Origin: a bacterium
GTDB taxonomy: Bacteria > AUK180
Reading direction: 5' to 3'
Assembly (NCBI GenBank): GCA_023144005.1
Contig: JAGLGN010000016.1
Span: forward strand, 1 to 64,000
DNA length: 64,000 nt
This document shows, one piece after another, positions 42,988 through 51,879 of the stretch. Position 1 is the stretch's first letter. Every line of letters begins with the position of its first letter. Below the pieces are notes generated by a model, which searched no databases, had not been told where the DNA came from, and saw only the letters and a list, made by a program, of their open reading frames with translations. The translations under genes and the position numbers were made by a program.

Positions 42988-44465
42988 TTATTCAATCCTT
43001 CTTTATATATTTTCAAATATTTTTTTGCTGAGGCCACCCAGGAATGATCGGAATTAAAGGCGTTTTTCCTTGCCTTGATAAAATCCTTTCCCCTGAATAA
43101 CTCCACAGCGCTTTTAATAGTTTTCAGTAATTGTTCCGAAGAAACGGACTCAAAAATCAAGCCGTTCCCGCTTTTGCGGTCCTTTCTTATATCAAATACA
43201 GTATCCTTCAGGCCGCCCGTCGCTCTTGCTATGGGCAAAGCACCGTATCTCATAGCGATCATCTGCCCGAGGCCGCAGGGCTCGAATACAGACGGCATGA
43301 GGAAGTAATCGGAGGCGGCATATAAGCGATGCGCCAAAGGGTTGTTGAATTCTTTGGAGAACTTAAAATGACCCTTGTATTTCGAGGCGAGGCGCTCCAT
43401 CGCTTTTTCATATTTGACATCGCCGCTGCCCAGAATAAAGAGGCTAATATCCATCTTAAGAAGATCCTCCATCACCTCTAAAAGCAGCTCTACGCCCTTT
43501 TGATGTGTTAATCTGGAGACCATTACAAATAATGGAGCGGCCGGAGATGTAAAATCCATTTCCTTCACAAAGTGCGCCTTGAAGCGTTCCTTTCCCTTCG
43601 AATCACCCGATTTGAATCTGTATTCCCCAAGATAATCGTCTGTTGCGGGATCCCATTCCTTATGATCAATGCCGTTCAGAATGCCGGAGAGTTTATCCGA
43701 CCATTCCAGAAGCAGATCGGCAAAACCGCATCCGTACTCCTCTTTCTGTATCTCTTCACAGTAATTGGGAGAGACGGTATTAACGGCATCCGAATAAATA
43801 ACAGCTCCCTTTAAGAGATTGACCTCTCCCCAGGATTCAAGTTTATCCAGATGGATATAAGAATCATCTAAACCGCAATTCGTGAATTCTTCCATGGGGA
43901 AACTACCCTGAAATGCGAGATTATGTATCGTATGTAAGAGAAAAGGCCTTTTGCTTTTCTCTGAAGAATAAAGGTCAGATGTCAGGTACACAGGGATCAA
44001 AGCCGTTTGCCAATCATGTGTATGTACGATCTCAAAGTCCCCCGTATCGGTAATATAGCGTGAAACCGCTCTTGAAAACAATGCGAATCTTTTAAAATTA
44101 TCCGAGTATCCCGTGATCTCAGGAATACCATTCACAGAGGTCGAGGTGATATAGAGATTATCCCTGTTGAAAAGCGAATCGTTCTCGACAAAGATAATTT
44201 TAACATTCTCATATTCGAAATATAACAGGCCGAGTTCATGATCCACACCGTCCCAATCGAAATGATAGGAAGTAAGAGTTTGTAGCGGAAGGGAGATATT
44301 TCTCTCACTCAAGGCCTTCTCAACGATATCTCTGTAATAAGGCATTGCGATGTATACATCCATTCCCTGATCGGACAATGCCAGCGGTAAGGTGCCTGAA
44401 ACATCGGCAAGTCCGCCCGTCTTCGCGAATGGAGTAACTTCAGAGGCTACTGAGATCAATTTCAC
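42984..44465 (-). CDS. glgA: Glycogen synthase
   Basis: 493 residues, GT5 family, extends glycogen with ADP- or UDP-glucose. Visible: substrate-binding KTGGLADV (residues 15-22), MVSRLTHQKGVELL in the C domain, and FEPCGLGQMIAMRYG near the donor site. Full length. Overlaps galT by 4 nt and bamA by 4 nt. Pairing with galT suggests sugar-nucleotide and storage metabolism embedded in the envelope run. Confidence 0.95.
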   Translation of the reverse strand: MKLISVASEVTPFAKTGGLADVSGTLPLALSDQGMDVYIAMPYYRDIVEKALSERNISLPLQTLTSYHFDWDGVDHELGLLYFEYENVKIIFVENDSLFNRDNLYITSTSVNGIPEITGYSDNFKRFALFSRAVSRYITDTGDFEIVHTHDWQTALIPVYLTSDLYSSEKSKRPFLLHTIHNLAFQGSFPMEEFTNCGLDDSYIHLDKLESWGEVNLLKGAVIYSDAVNTVSPNYCEEIQKEEYGCGFADLLLEWSDKLSGILNGIDHKEWDPATDDYLGEYRFKSGDSKGKERFKAHFVKEMDFTSPAAPLFVMVSRLTHQKGVELLLEVMEDLLKMDISLFILGSGDVKYEKAMERLASKYKGHFKFSKEFNNPLAHRLYAASDYFLMPSVFEPCGLGQMIAMRYGALPIARATGGLKDTVFDIRKDRKSGNGLIFESVSSEQLLKTIKSAVELFRGKDFIKARKNAFNSDHSWVASAKKYLKIYKEGLNK

Positions 44466-45469
44466 CTATTGAGCCTCCTTTTTAATACTTCGGCGGCTTC
44501 TTCAGGCGGGACCGGATTGATATAAAAACCGGTGCCCCACTCGAATCCGGCTATGCGCTTCATCTTGGGAATGATCTCGAAATGCCAATGATAATAATTG
44601 TCACAATTGCCGTTGATCGGGGAACTGTGAAGAATGACATTATAAGGGGGATTGCCCAGAACATCGTCAAGCGCGCGCAGCGTAGAAAGTAATATCTCTG
44701 CTTGAGACCTCAGCATCTCATCGTCCGAATTCTCCCATGTGCTAAAATGCTTTTTTGGTAAAACCCACATCTCAAATGGGAATCGTGCCGCGAAAGGTGA
44801 TATAACGCACATATTGTCGTTCTCTATTACTACTCTTTCCTTGAAAAAGCGATTGTCAAGCTCAAGCATATCGCAGAAAACGCACCGTTTTTTATAGGAA
44901 TAGTAGAATTCAGCTCCATCCAGCTCTTCCTGCACTCTTTTCGGGATTATCGGAGTCGCGATTATCTGTGAATGAGAATGTTCGATCGACGCGCCGGCTG
45001 AATGACCCTCATTCTTAAAAAGAAGAACATGGCGAAAGCGCTCATCCTTCTTCAATTCATTGAATCTGGATCTGAAAACCTTCAATACTTCGGTGAATTG
45101 CTCAACGGTAAGAGAGGTAACGGATGCGAGATGGTCAGGCGTCTCAATAATTACTTCATGAGCGCCAATTCCGGACATCTTATCAAAAAGGCCCACACCT
45201 TCTCTTTTTATTTCACCTTCTGAAGATAAAGCGGGGTACTTATTCGGTATGACACGGATCTGCCATTTGCCGTCCTTCTCCACTGAAAGTATTTCAGGAG
45301 GAGTGGAGGCTTCATTTCCGGGACAAAATGGACATGAAGGGTTCTCTTTTCTTTCTATGCTTTCCTTCTTCTCCGCCACATAACCTTTGTCATGCCCGAC
45401 AATAACCCATCTTCCGATGACCGGGTCCTTTCTTATTTCTGAATTAAGGTCATTTCCATTATTCCGCAT
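44462..45469 (-). CDS. galT: Galactose-1-phosphate uridylyltransferase
   Basis: 335 residues of the HIT superfamily. Zinc-binding CPFCPGNE and CVFCDMLE, catalytic loop IEHSHSQII (HxHxQ, with Ser in the usual Pro position), and HWHFEIIPKM in the second half. Converts Gal-1-P and UDP-glucose to UDP-galactose and Glc-1-P; some close relatives use ADP-glucose or fructose-1-P. The ATG at 45469 has GAGGG upstream; the TTG at 45493 would overlap pcm more. Confidence 0.9.
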   Translation of the reverse strand: MRNNGNDLNSEIRKDPVIGRWVIVGHDKGYVAEKKESIERKENPSCPFCPGNEASTPPEILSVEKDGKWQIRVIPNKYPALSSEGEIKREGVGLFDKMSGIGAHEVIIETPDHLASVTSLTVEQFTEVLKVFRSRFNELKKDERFRHVLLFKNEGHSAGASIEHSHSQIIATPIIPKRVQEELDGAEFYYSYKKRCVFCDMLELDNRFFKERVVIENDNMCVISPFAARFPFEMWVLPKKHFSTWENSDDEMLRSQAEILLSTLRALDDVLGNPPYNVILHSSPINGNCDNYYHWHFEIIPKMKRIAGFEWGTGFYINPVPPEEAAEVLKRRLNR

Positions 45470-46076
45470 TCGTAATCCCTCTAATACGCACAAAGTGCTC
45501 GTAATTTAACATAATATTTGTTATTTTATCATTTTCCCTTCTGATATGCAACAAAAACTGGTTTTTTCCCTTTAATATCGGGGCAATAATATCACCGGGG
45601 TCATTTACCGCCGAAATGATGTTCTCAGGGACGCTGTATGTCGCGAAGGAAAATATGCAGGCGTCGAAAGAAGGTATGTCATCTCTCTTCAGTAAATTGC
45701 CGCAGTGACACTCAATATTTTTATACTTCTTCAGGCGTTGCGAGGACCATTCACAAAGTTCCTTATCCACTTCCCAGGTGATCACTTTCCCGAACAATTC
45801 AGATAATATGGCGGATTGATACCCGCTTCCTGTGCCGAGTTCCAGGATCACTTTATCCTTGGAGGGTTTGATAATTGTCAAGAACCTCCCGATCGTAGAC
45901 GGCTTTGTGGAGGTCTGACCGTTCATCACGGGCAAGGCCCTGTTGACAAAGGCGACCTTTGAATATTCCTCAGGAAGAAATAGCCGGCGGTCAATTTTTC
46001 TGAACGCCTGCAGTATTTCTTTATTGTATATGGAAAATTCCTCGATAAGGGTGTTTATGAGATTATCTACCCTCAT
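45459..46076 (-). CDS. pcm: Protein-L-isoaspartate O-methyltransferase
   Basis: 205 residues. PCMT family: FVNRALPVMNGQTSTKPSTIGRFL (substrate and active-site region) and the SAM motif I LELGTGSGYQSAIL. Repairs isoaspartyl damage in proteins. Follows surE with a 14-nt overlap, the same pairing as surE-pcm in proteobacteria. Confidence 0.92.
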   Translation of the reverse strand: MRVDNLINTLIEEFSIYNKEILQAFRKIDRRLFLPEEYSKVAFVNRALPVMNGQTSTKPSTIGRFLTIIKPSKDKVILELGTGSGYQSAILSELFGKVITWEVDKELCEWSSQRLKKYKNIECHCGNLLKRDDIPSFDACIFSFATYSVPENIISAVNDPGDIIAPILKGKNQFLLHIRRENDKITNIMLNYEHFVRIRGITNAE

Positions 46077-46779
46077 CCGAATCGGCCTCGGTCCAATCGG
46101 TGGAGAGTAAGGTTACGGAAATATATCCTTCGTTAAGGGCATAATAATCAGTGCCTTCACGAAGGTCCGGAATATTTTCCGCGGGTTTCAATATCGCTCG
46201 GGCTGTATCGTCTTCCCATTTGCTGATCTCAAAATGGTCCATATATGTCCTGGAACCCAATCTTGTTTCTTTGACCCCTTTTATGGGCTTGGTCGGGTCA
46301 TAATTCACATTGAGAAAAGTTCCGGGCTTTGATCTAAGCGCTCTTTCTATCAATTCTTTCATAAATGGGGATATGGCCATATAATCACCGTGTACTCTCG
46401 AAGACAGGGAGACCGCCATTGAATAATATCCCGCAAAAGCCGCCTCGACCGCAGCAGCGACCGTTCCCGAGTAATGCACATCCTCCCCCATATTGCCCCC
46501 CTTGTTAATACCGGAGATCACCAGGTCGGGCTTATCGATAAGTCCCGCGTTCATCGCCACGACAATACTGTCGGCGGGAGTTCCGGTTAAAGAGTAAATA
46601 TCGTCGCCATGTCTTTTCACAAGTATCTCTTTTCCAAGAGAGATAGAATGCGATATGGCGGAATTGTCTTCATGCGGAGCGATCAGAGCTACTTCATGGC
46701 CCAATTCCAAGAGTATCTTGCGAAGGCATTGAATGCCGGGTGCTAAATATCCGTCATCGTTTGTGATCAGTATCCGCAT
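46063..46779 (-). CDS. surE: 5'-nucleotidase SurE
   Basis: 238 residues. Metal-binding ITNDDGY at the N-terminus, Asn in VVAMNAG, and SGINKGGNMGEDVHYSGTVAAA. Hydrolyses nucleoside 5'- and 3'-phosphates. The ATG shares one base with the previous stop (TGATG); a TTG one codon earlier is rejected. Confidence 0.95.
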   Translation of the reverse strand: MRILITNDDGYLAPGIQCLRKILLELGHEVALIAPHEDNSAISHSISLGKEILVKRHGDDIYSLTGTPADSIVVAMNAGLIDKPDLVISGINKGGNMGEDVHYSGTVAAAVEAAFAGYYSMAVSLSSRVHGDYMAISPFMKELIERALRSKPGTFLNVNYDPTKPIKGVKETRLGSRTYMDHFEISKWEDDTARAILKPAENIPDLREGTDYYALNEGYISVTLLSTDWTEADSDEGR

Positions 46780-47939
46780 CAAAAGAACTCCGTAACGAAG
46801 GAGGTTTTCCTTCCAATAAGATTCTGAAGATATCGTTTTTCGGATAAAGTGAGTTCATTGAATTTCAGAGAAAATCCCAGCGCTTCACTCGAGAAGAGCA
46901 TGGAGCAGAATGTCCCGATGGGAATACGGGCATGGGAATCGCTAACTTTCTTAACCTTATTCTTTTTTCCATCTGATTCGACCAGAAACAGGCCGTTATT
47001 AGCGGGAATGAGATCATCCTTGATCCCTAATCTGTAAGTTCCCCTTTTTACCTTCAATCTTTTCAGAAGTTCCTTCAGTCCCAATATCCTGATCATCTGT
47101 CTCGTGGAGGATTTTCTTGTGAAGTAAAAGGTATCCATCGCCCATTCCAATCTCATATCCTCCGCCAGATGCATCTTGATCTTCTTCGCCTGATCTCTGA
47201 AAGAACCCGCATATGCGAGAAATGTGTTCAATGCGGTCCTGTCGTGAAGAAAGATATCAAAGAAGACCAGCTTCTTGCTGTCCTTGGTAAGATGGAAAGA
47301 GAATATCCCCTTCGGATCTTTTGCGCTGCCGATGAAAATGCGCTTTATTTTTACCGCATAGTCATACTCGATCATCCATTTATCCATATTCTTTTCATCT
47401 TTGACGGATTTTCTGTACATGCCGTTGTATTCGTAGAAATATCTCTTATTGAAGTGGGCGACATAGGATTTAAGGGTATCCTCGGTCACATATTCCAGAG
47501 GGTATTTTTCACCCTTTATTTTAGGAAAATGCTTTGGCTTCATTTCATATTCCAGGGCGTCGCAGGCGACTTCATAACCGAACATACGGTAATACTCTAT
47601 TTTGAAAGCGTAAAGCGAGCTTAATACAATACCTTTCTTTGCCTGCGCCTTAAGCAGTCCGTTAAGGATCTGCCTCACATACCCTCTATTGCGGTATTCA
47701 GGAAGGGACGCGACATAGGAGACCGCGCAGGTAGAAAAGGTATCCCCGCCGAAGTGAAGAGGTCGCTGCAGATGAAAGACAGTACTCGCGATCACATCTC
47801 CCTCCATAGCGGCAAGGGCGGTAAAATCCTTGATCTCTTTATTGAAGAACTTCTGTACATTCTTTCCCATTCCAAAGGAAAGGGATTCAAGCTCCCATGT
47901 TTTCTCTTTATCTTTTCCTATTAATTCAACTTCTTTCAT
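46779..47939 (-). CDS. Eis-like GNAT N-acetyltransferase
   Basis: 386 residues with the layout of Eis-type acetyltransferases: first GNAT domain with the acetyl-CoA loop SLPEYRNRGYVRQIL, second GNAT-like domain (about 160-280) and a C-terminal sterol-carrier-like domain (about 285-386, LFLVESDGK). Such enzymes acetylate amines such as aminoglycosides or protein lysines; the substrate here is unknown. Coupled to surE and to the HD gene (adjacent stop and start). Confidence 0.8.
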   Translation of the reverse strand: MKEVELIGKDKEKTWELESLSFGMGKNVQKFFNKEIKDFTALAAMEGDVIASTVFHLQRPLHFGGDTFSTCAVSYVASLPEYRNRGYVRQILNGLLKAQAKKGIVLSSLYAFKIEYYRMFGYEVACDALEYEMKPKHFPKIKGEKYPLEYVTEDTLKSYVAHFNKRYFYEYNGMYRKSVKDEKNMDKWMIEYDYAVKIKRIFIGSAKDPKGIFSFHLTKDSKKLVFFDIFLHDRTALNTFLAYAGSFRDQAKKIKMHLAEDMRLEWAMDTFYFTRKSSTRQMIRILGLKELLKRLKVKRGTYRLGIKDDLIPANNGLFLVESDGKKNKVKKVSDSHARIPIGTFCSMLFSSEALGFSLKFNELTLSEKRYLQNLIGRKTSFVTEFF

Positions 47940-48488
47940 CTATAACCCCATTTTATCAGAAATTCCCTTCATCGCATTAAGGACTATTGTAATAAATTCA
48001 TCTTCTTCTATGCCCATCTCAACAGAATCATGTATGGGCTGCCTGTTCGCGTTCGCGGCGAATCTCTTCTCCTTCATACGCTTTTTTACGAAGGCAAGGT
48101 CGATCGGTGCCAAAATCTTCTCCGGCCGTATCAAGGCACAGGCGACGATCAGCCCGGTCAGCGGGTCAACGGAATAAATGGCCTTTTTCAGCTGCGTATC
48201 CCTGGGAACCCTCCCCACATGCGCTTCAACGGCATCACAGATCTCGGAGCTGTAGCCTTCGTCGCTGAGCATCTGCTTGCCGACCGTACCGTGCATTTCG
48301 GTATCATCCGCCGTGCGCTCATAATCAATATCATGTATCAGGCCTACCGTTTCCCAGAGCTCCTCGTTCTCGCCGAAATGCTTCGCAAGAGCCTTCATCG
48401 CTGCGGCGCATGCATACATGTGCTTTTTTAGATTATTATTCTTGACATGCTTATTCAGCATATCAATGGATTCTTTAAGATCTTTCAT
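47940..48488 (-). CDS. HD-domain phosphohydrolase
   Basis: 182 residues, a single HD domain: His in CAAAMKALAKHF region, HD pair in GLIHDIDYERT, and HGTVGKQML. Similar small HDIG proteins act on nucleotides, but the substrate is not known. First gene of the 14-gene run, with its own promoter overlapping an R2-like motif and GAGG before the ATG. Confidence 0.85.
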   Translation of the reverse strand: MKDLKESIDMLNKHVKNNNLKKHMYACAAAMKALAKHFGENEELWETVGLIHDIDYERTADDTEMHGTVGKQMLSDEGYSSEICDAVEAHVGRVPRDTQLKKAIYSVDPLTGLIVACALIRPEKILAPIDLAFVKKRMKEKRFAANANRQPIHDSVEMGIEEDEFITIVLNAMKGISDKMGL

Positions 48489-48503
48489 TATTGCCTCGTT
48501 TTA

Positions 48504-48532
48504 AGTGTACTGTCTCATAAAGCGGTATACAA
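48504..48532 (-). promoter_or_regulatory. Promoter of HD-to-metallophosphoesterase run, in an R2-like motif
   Basis: Minus strand TTGTAT (48527-48532), 17-nt spacer, TACACT (48504-48509). The spacer contains TTTATGAGACAG, matching the R2 terminus (TTTATGAATCAG), in the same register as the ligA promoter. Confidence 0.5.
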
Positions 48533-48924
48533 TCAATTAGTGCTCTAAAAAAAGATTGTTCAAAAGTTAAGCTTCGCAGTGCACAAGGTACAAGGCACAA
48601 GGTACAAGGGACAAGCTTCGCAGAGCACAATGGAGAAGCAGAGGTTGGAGGCTGGAGGTTATGCTTCGCAGAGCACAAGTGGCACGCTTCGCAGTGGACC
48701 CAAGTACAAGTGGACCCAGTGGAACATGGGATAGGAATAAGAAAAATCATTTGAGATAGGAATTCTCTGTGTTCTATTCTGTAATTGTCCATTGTCAATT
48801 GTCCATTGTCAATTTCTCTTATTACCCTCTTCAATTCTTCATTTCCCCACTTTACACTTCACACACCACACTTCACACTTGCTTTTGCACTTGTTCATTG
48901 TACTTATCCACTTTACACTTCACA
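48533..48924. repeat. Dense phrase-repeat mosaic
   Basis: About 390 nt with no gene, built from at least six phrase families in succession: TTCAAAAG, ACAAGGTAC (48590-48620), the GCTTCGCAG joins (several), GAGGTTGGAGG (48643), GTGGACCCAGTGG (48686-48726), ATTGTCCATTG (48780-48815) and CACTTCACAC/CACTTTACAC (48845-48925). Confidence 0.65.
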
Positions 48925-49830
48925 TTAAACATGATGCAGGTCTTTCAGTATCCTGATACGCTCCCCTATAGGAGGATGAGTGTCCATCAGTCCTGACTTT
49001 TCCTTCACTTTTTTCAATGGGTTCACAATATAAAGGTGTTGTGTCCCGCGATTAGCTGCTTCCAGCGGTTCCTTGTCGCTTGAGATCTTCTCCAATGCCC
49101 TCGCCAATCCGATGGGATTACGCGTCATCTTCGCCGCGCTGGCATCCGCAAGGAATTCCCTTTGACGGGAAACAGAGAACTGTATGATCCTCGCGAGCAC
49201 GGGGGCTAAGATGGCGAAGACCAATGCTATGATCATAAGCGGCCCGGCGGACTTGCCTCCGGAAGACGAGCTGGATGACGATCTTCTTCTGTTCCCGTAA
49301 AAGAGACTGCGCAGAAAAAAGTCGGCTATCAATACGATAGTCCCCACCATTACAGCGATCATAGTGCCGAAAAGTATATCATAATTCTGTATGTGGGATA
49401 ATTCGTGAGCCATGACGCCTTGAAGCTCTTCTCTGTCAAGCTTATCGAGCAGGCCGCTTGTAATAGCCACGGATGCGTGCTCCGGATTCCTTCCGGTAGC
49501 GAATGCATTGGGCGCCGTATCATCGATCATATAGATCTTCGGCATCGGAAGGCCGGAGGCGATGCTCATTTCCTCCACAACATTCCACAAACGCTGATGA
49601 TCCTTCTTCTCAATACGCTTTGCCCTTGAAAAAGCCATTATGATGGAATCACCGGAATAGAATGCACAAAGTCCGGATATTGTTGCCAGGACCCCCGCTA
49701 TTACCACTCCATAGACACCGGCTTCAAAGAAATACTCTCCGATAAGAAATCCGAGAACTATTAGAACAGCGATCAGGGCTAAAAATAGAAAAACGGAATT
49801 CCGTTTATTTTTTTCGATTAAATTATACAT
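48925..49830 (-). CDS. htpX: HtpX-like M48 zinc metalloprotease
   Basis: 301 residues: two N-terminal transmembrane helices, then the zinc motif AHELSHIQNYD (HExxH), two further helices and the third zinc ligand in QREFLADASAAKMT. A membrane protease that degrades damaged membrane proteins. It follows lemA by 9 nt; LemA-HtpX pairs are common. Confidence 0.95.
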   Translation of the reverse strand: MYNLIEKNKRNSVFLFLALIAVLIVLGFLIGEYFFEAGVYGVVIAGVLATISGLCAFYSGDSIIMAFSRAKRIEKKDHQRLWNVVEEMSIASGLPMPKIYMIDDTAPNAFATGRNPEHASVAITSGLLDKLDREELQGVMAHELSHIQNYDILFGTMIAVMVGTIVLIADFFLRSLFYGNRRRSSSSSSSGGKSAGPLMIIALVFAILAPVLARIIQFSVSRQREFLADASAAKMTRNPIGLARALEKISSDKEPLEAANRGTQHLYIVNPLKKVKEKSGLMDTHPPIGERIRILKDLHHV

Positions 49831-49839
49831 CTTCTGGAA

Positions 49840-50400
49840 TTAAAACTTTACTTCCGGTGCCTTTCTCTCAGCTTCGGTCTCCACTTCAAAGAACTCGGAC
49901 TTCACGAAGTTGAACATACCCGCAATAATATTATTGGGAAATACCTCGAGCTTGGTATTATAGACCATCACCTGATCATTATAATGCTGTCTTGCGAAAG
50001 AGATCTTGTTCTCTGTGGATGTAAGCTCTTCCTGCAGGGAAAGCATATTCTGATTTGCTTTGAGATCAGGATAATTCTCGGATACGGCGAAAAGAGATTT
50101 CAATGTCTGAGAGAGCATATTCTCCATCTTGGCGACTTGCTCCACATTATCCCCTTTGATATCGACCGCCATCTGACGCGCCTTTATCACCGCCTCGAGC
50201 GTCTCCCTCTCATGTTTCATATACCCTTTGCAGATCTCAACGAGATTGGGGATAAGGTCATGCCGCCGTTTCAATTGAACATTGATCTGCGACCATGCAT
50301 TCTTCACACGATTCCTGATGGTGACCATTCGATTGTAGATTCCGATCACCCATGAAATTACTACCACAACAATTACTAATAAAACGATAAATCCGCCCAT
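49840..50400 (-). CDS. lemA: LemA-family protein
   Basis: 186 residues: N-terminal transmembrane helix (about 4-24), then the LemA helical domain (YNRMVTIRNRVKNAWSQINVQLKRRHDLIPNLVE signature, spread over residues 22-57). Function is poorly known; it pairs genetically with HtpX or TPM-domain proteins in envelope maintenance. AGGAG ribosome site. Confidence 0.93.
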   Translation of the reverse strand: MGGFIVLLVIVVVVISWVIGIYNRMVTIRNRVKNAWSQINVQLKRRHDLIPNLVEICKGYMKHERETLEAVIKARQMAVDIKGDNVEQVAKMENMLSQTLKSLFAVSENYPDLKANQNMLSLQEELTSTENKISFARQHYNDQVMVYNTKLEVFPNNIIAGMFNFVKSEFFEVETEAERKAPEVKF

Positions 50401-50416
50401 AATATCTCCTAAGGGT

Positions 50417-51793
50417 CTATTTAGATCTTTCTAATGCTTCTGCGGCAAGATTCGGCTTATCCAGATTCTGATATGTCTGGGAAAGATTATACCAGGCATC
50501 CTTATTCTTGGGATTGATCTTGACAACCTTCTCAAAAGCGGCGGCCGCATTGGAATATTGGCCAAGCTCGAAATAATCGCCGGCGAGATATTCCCAAAGG
50601 GACTCGTCGTTCGGAGCATAACTCAGAGCTTTCAGATAGGCCTTTATAGCTTCTTCATAATTCTTTGACTCATCATAGATGATGCCAAGATAAAGGAAGC
50701 TGGCAGTATATGAAGGCTTCAATTCAGATGCCTTCTGAAATCCTCTTACAGCGGCGGTTTTATTGCCTAATTTATATTCGCAAAAACCCAGGGCGTACCA
50801 TGAGCCGTAAAAATTATTCTTTGCTGAAATGGACTTCTTAAATTGACCAATGGCTTCTTTGAACTTATCCTGTTTCAAGAGCTGATACCCCAGACGGTAA
50901 GCTGCGGAATAATCCACTGAATCCATGGATTTCGCTATTTCCAGATACTTATTGGCATTAGAAGAATCACCTTTTTTCTTATACAGCTCTGAAAGCTCGA
51001 ATGCCGCCTTCTGATTCTTGCTGTCCTTCTTATAGAGCAGCTCGTAATAATAGATCGCCTTCACGGTGTTTCCTGTCTTTTTATATCCGAAACCCAGCCA
51101 CCCGATATCATCGGTGGAAAGGGAGGATTCCTTCACCTTCGCCAGAGTGCTTACGCCATTGGCCCAATCCCTCGTCTTGAAGTATGTGTAGGCGAGAAGA
51201 ACGAGCATCTTATGCTCCTTTTTTATGGCAAGGGCTTTCTTATAATAGACCTGGGCATTTTTCAATTGATCCAGCTTGGTGGCGTATATCGTCGCAATGC
51301 TCTTATATGCCTTCAACGCGAGTTTCTTATCAGCCGCAGCCGCTGCCTTATAAACCTTGACTGCCGCTTCATAGCTGCCCTGCTTTTTCAGGATATCACC
51401 CTCAATAAGCTTCGCGCTCGTATTATTCGGCTCGAAATCATAGACCTTTCTTATCGTCGAGGCGGCCTCTTTATACCTCGCCAGTCTCACATATATGTCT
51501 GACAGTGTAAGATAGATGGCAACATCCTTGGGGTCGTTCTCAATAAGCATCTTACAGTACTTAATGGCTTCCGGCCATTCCTGTTTTGTGCTGTACAGCT
51601 TAACCAATGCCCACATACCGTCAACAAAATCAGGTTTTGATTTCAATGCATGTATAAGATGGGGTTCGGCACTTATATAGTCACCCAACTCCATATACTT
51701 CACACCCTGATTGTAGTATTTGAAATAATTCGCCCATGCAGGCAAGCTCAGGATAACGATCAAAATGGTCAAAACGATCTTTTTAGCTTTCAT
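50417..51793 (-). CDS. Secreted or envelope TPR protein
   Basis: 458 residues: N-terminal signal sequence (IVLTILIVILSLPAWA) followed by about eleven TPR units (NYFKYYNQGVKYMELGDY, AYRLGYQLLKQDKFKEAIGQF, SFLYLGIIYDESKNYEEAI). Probably a periplasmic scaffold. AGGAG is 6 nt before the ATG at 51793; the TTG two codons earlier is rejected. Ends 16 nt before lemA, so the three form an operon. Confidence 0.87.
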   Translation of the reverse strand: MKAKKIVLTILIVILSLPAWANYFKYYNQGVKYMELGDYISAEPHLIHALKSKPDFVDGMWALVKLYSTKQEWPEAIKYCKMLIENDPKDVAIYLTLSDIYVRLARYKEAASTIRKVYDFEPNNTSAKLIEGDILKKQGSYEAAVKVYKAAAAADKKLALKAYKSIATIYATKLDQLKNAQVYYKKALAIKKEHKMLVLLAYTYFKTRDWANGVSTLAKVKESSLSTDDIGWLGFGYKKTGNTVKAIYYYELLYKKDSKNQKAAFELSELYKKKGDSSNANKYLEIAKSMDSVDYSAAYRLGYQLLKQDKFKEAIGQFKKSISAKNNFYGSWYALGFCEYKLGNKTAAVRGFQKASELKPSYTASFLYLGIIYDESKNYEEAIKAYLKALSYAPNDESLWEYLAGDYFELGQYSNAAAAFEKVVKINPKNKDAWYNLSQTYQNLDKPNLAAEALERSK

Positions 51794-51817
51794 GAACAAC
51801 TCCTATTCTGTTAAAAT

Positions 51818-51845
51818 ATACTATCATAATTTTCATATTTTTCAA
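51818..51845 (-). promoter_or_regulatory. Probable promoter of TPR-lemA-htpX operon
   Basis: Minus strand TTGAAA (51840-51845), 16-nt spacer, TAGTAT (51818-51823), followed by a leader with AGGAG. Confidence 0.4.
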
Positions 51846-51879
51846 CCTCACAAACATTTTAGCAAGTATTGTTCCACTT

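Noticed and set aside
44462-45493. galT start at the TTG at 45493
   Set aside because: The ATG at 45469 has GAGGG upstream and matches the usual N-terminus; the TTG only lengthens the overlap with pcm.
48533-48924. Tandem intergenic phrases as a CRISPR array
   Set aside because: Units are 7-10 nt, imperfect and without unique spacers; no cas gene is present.
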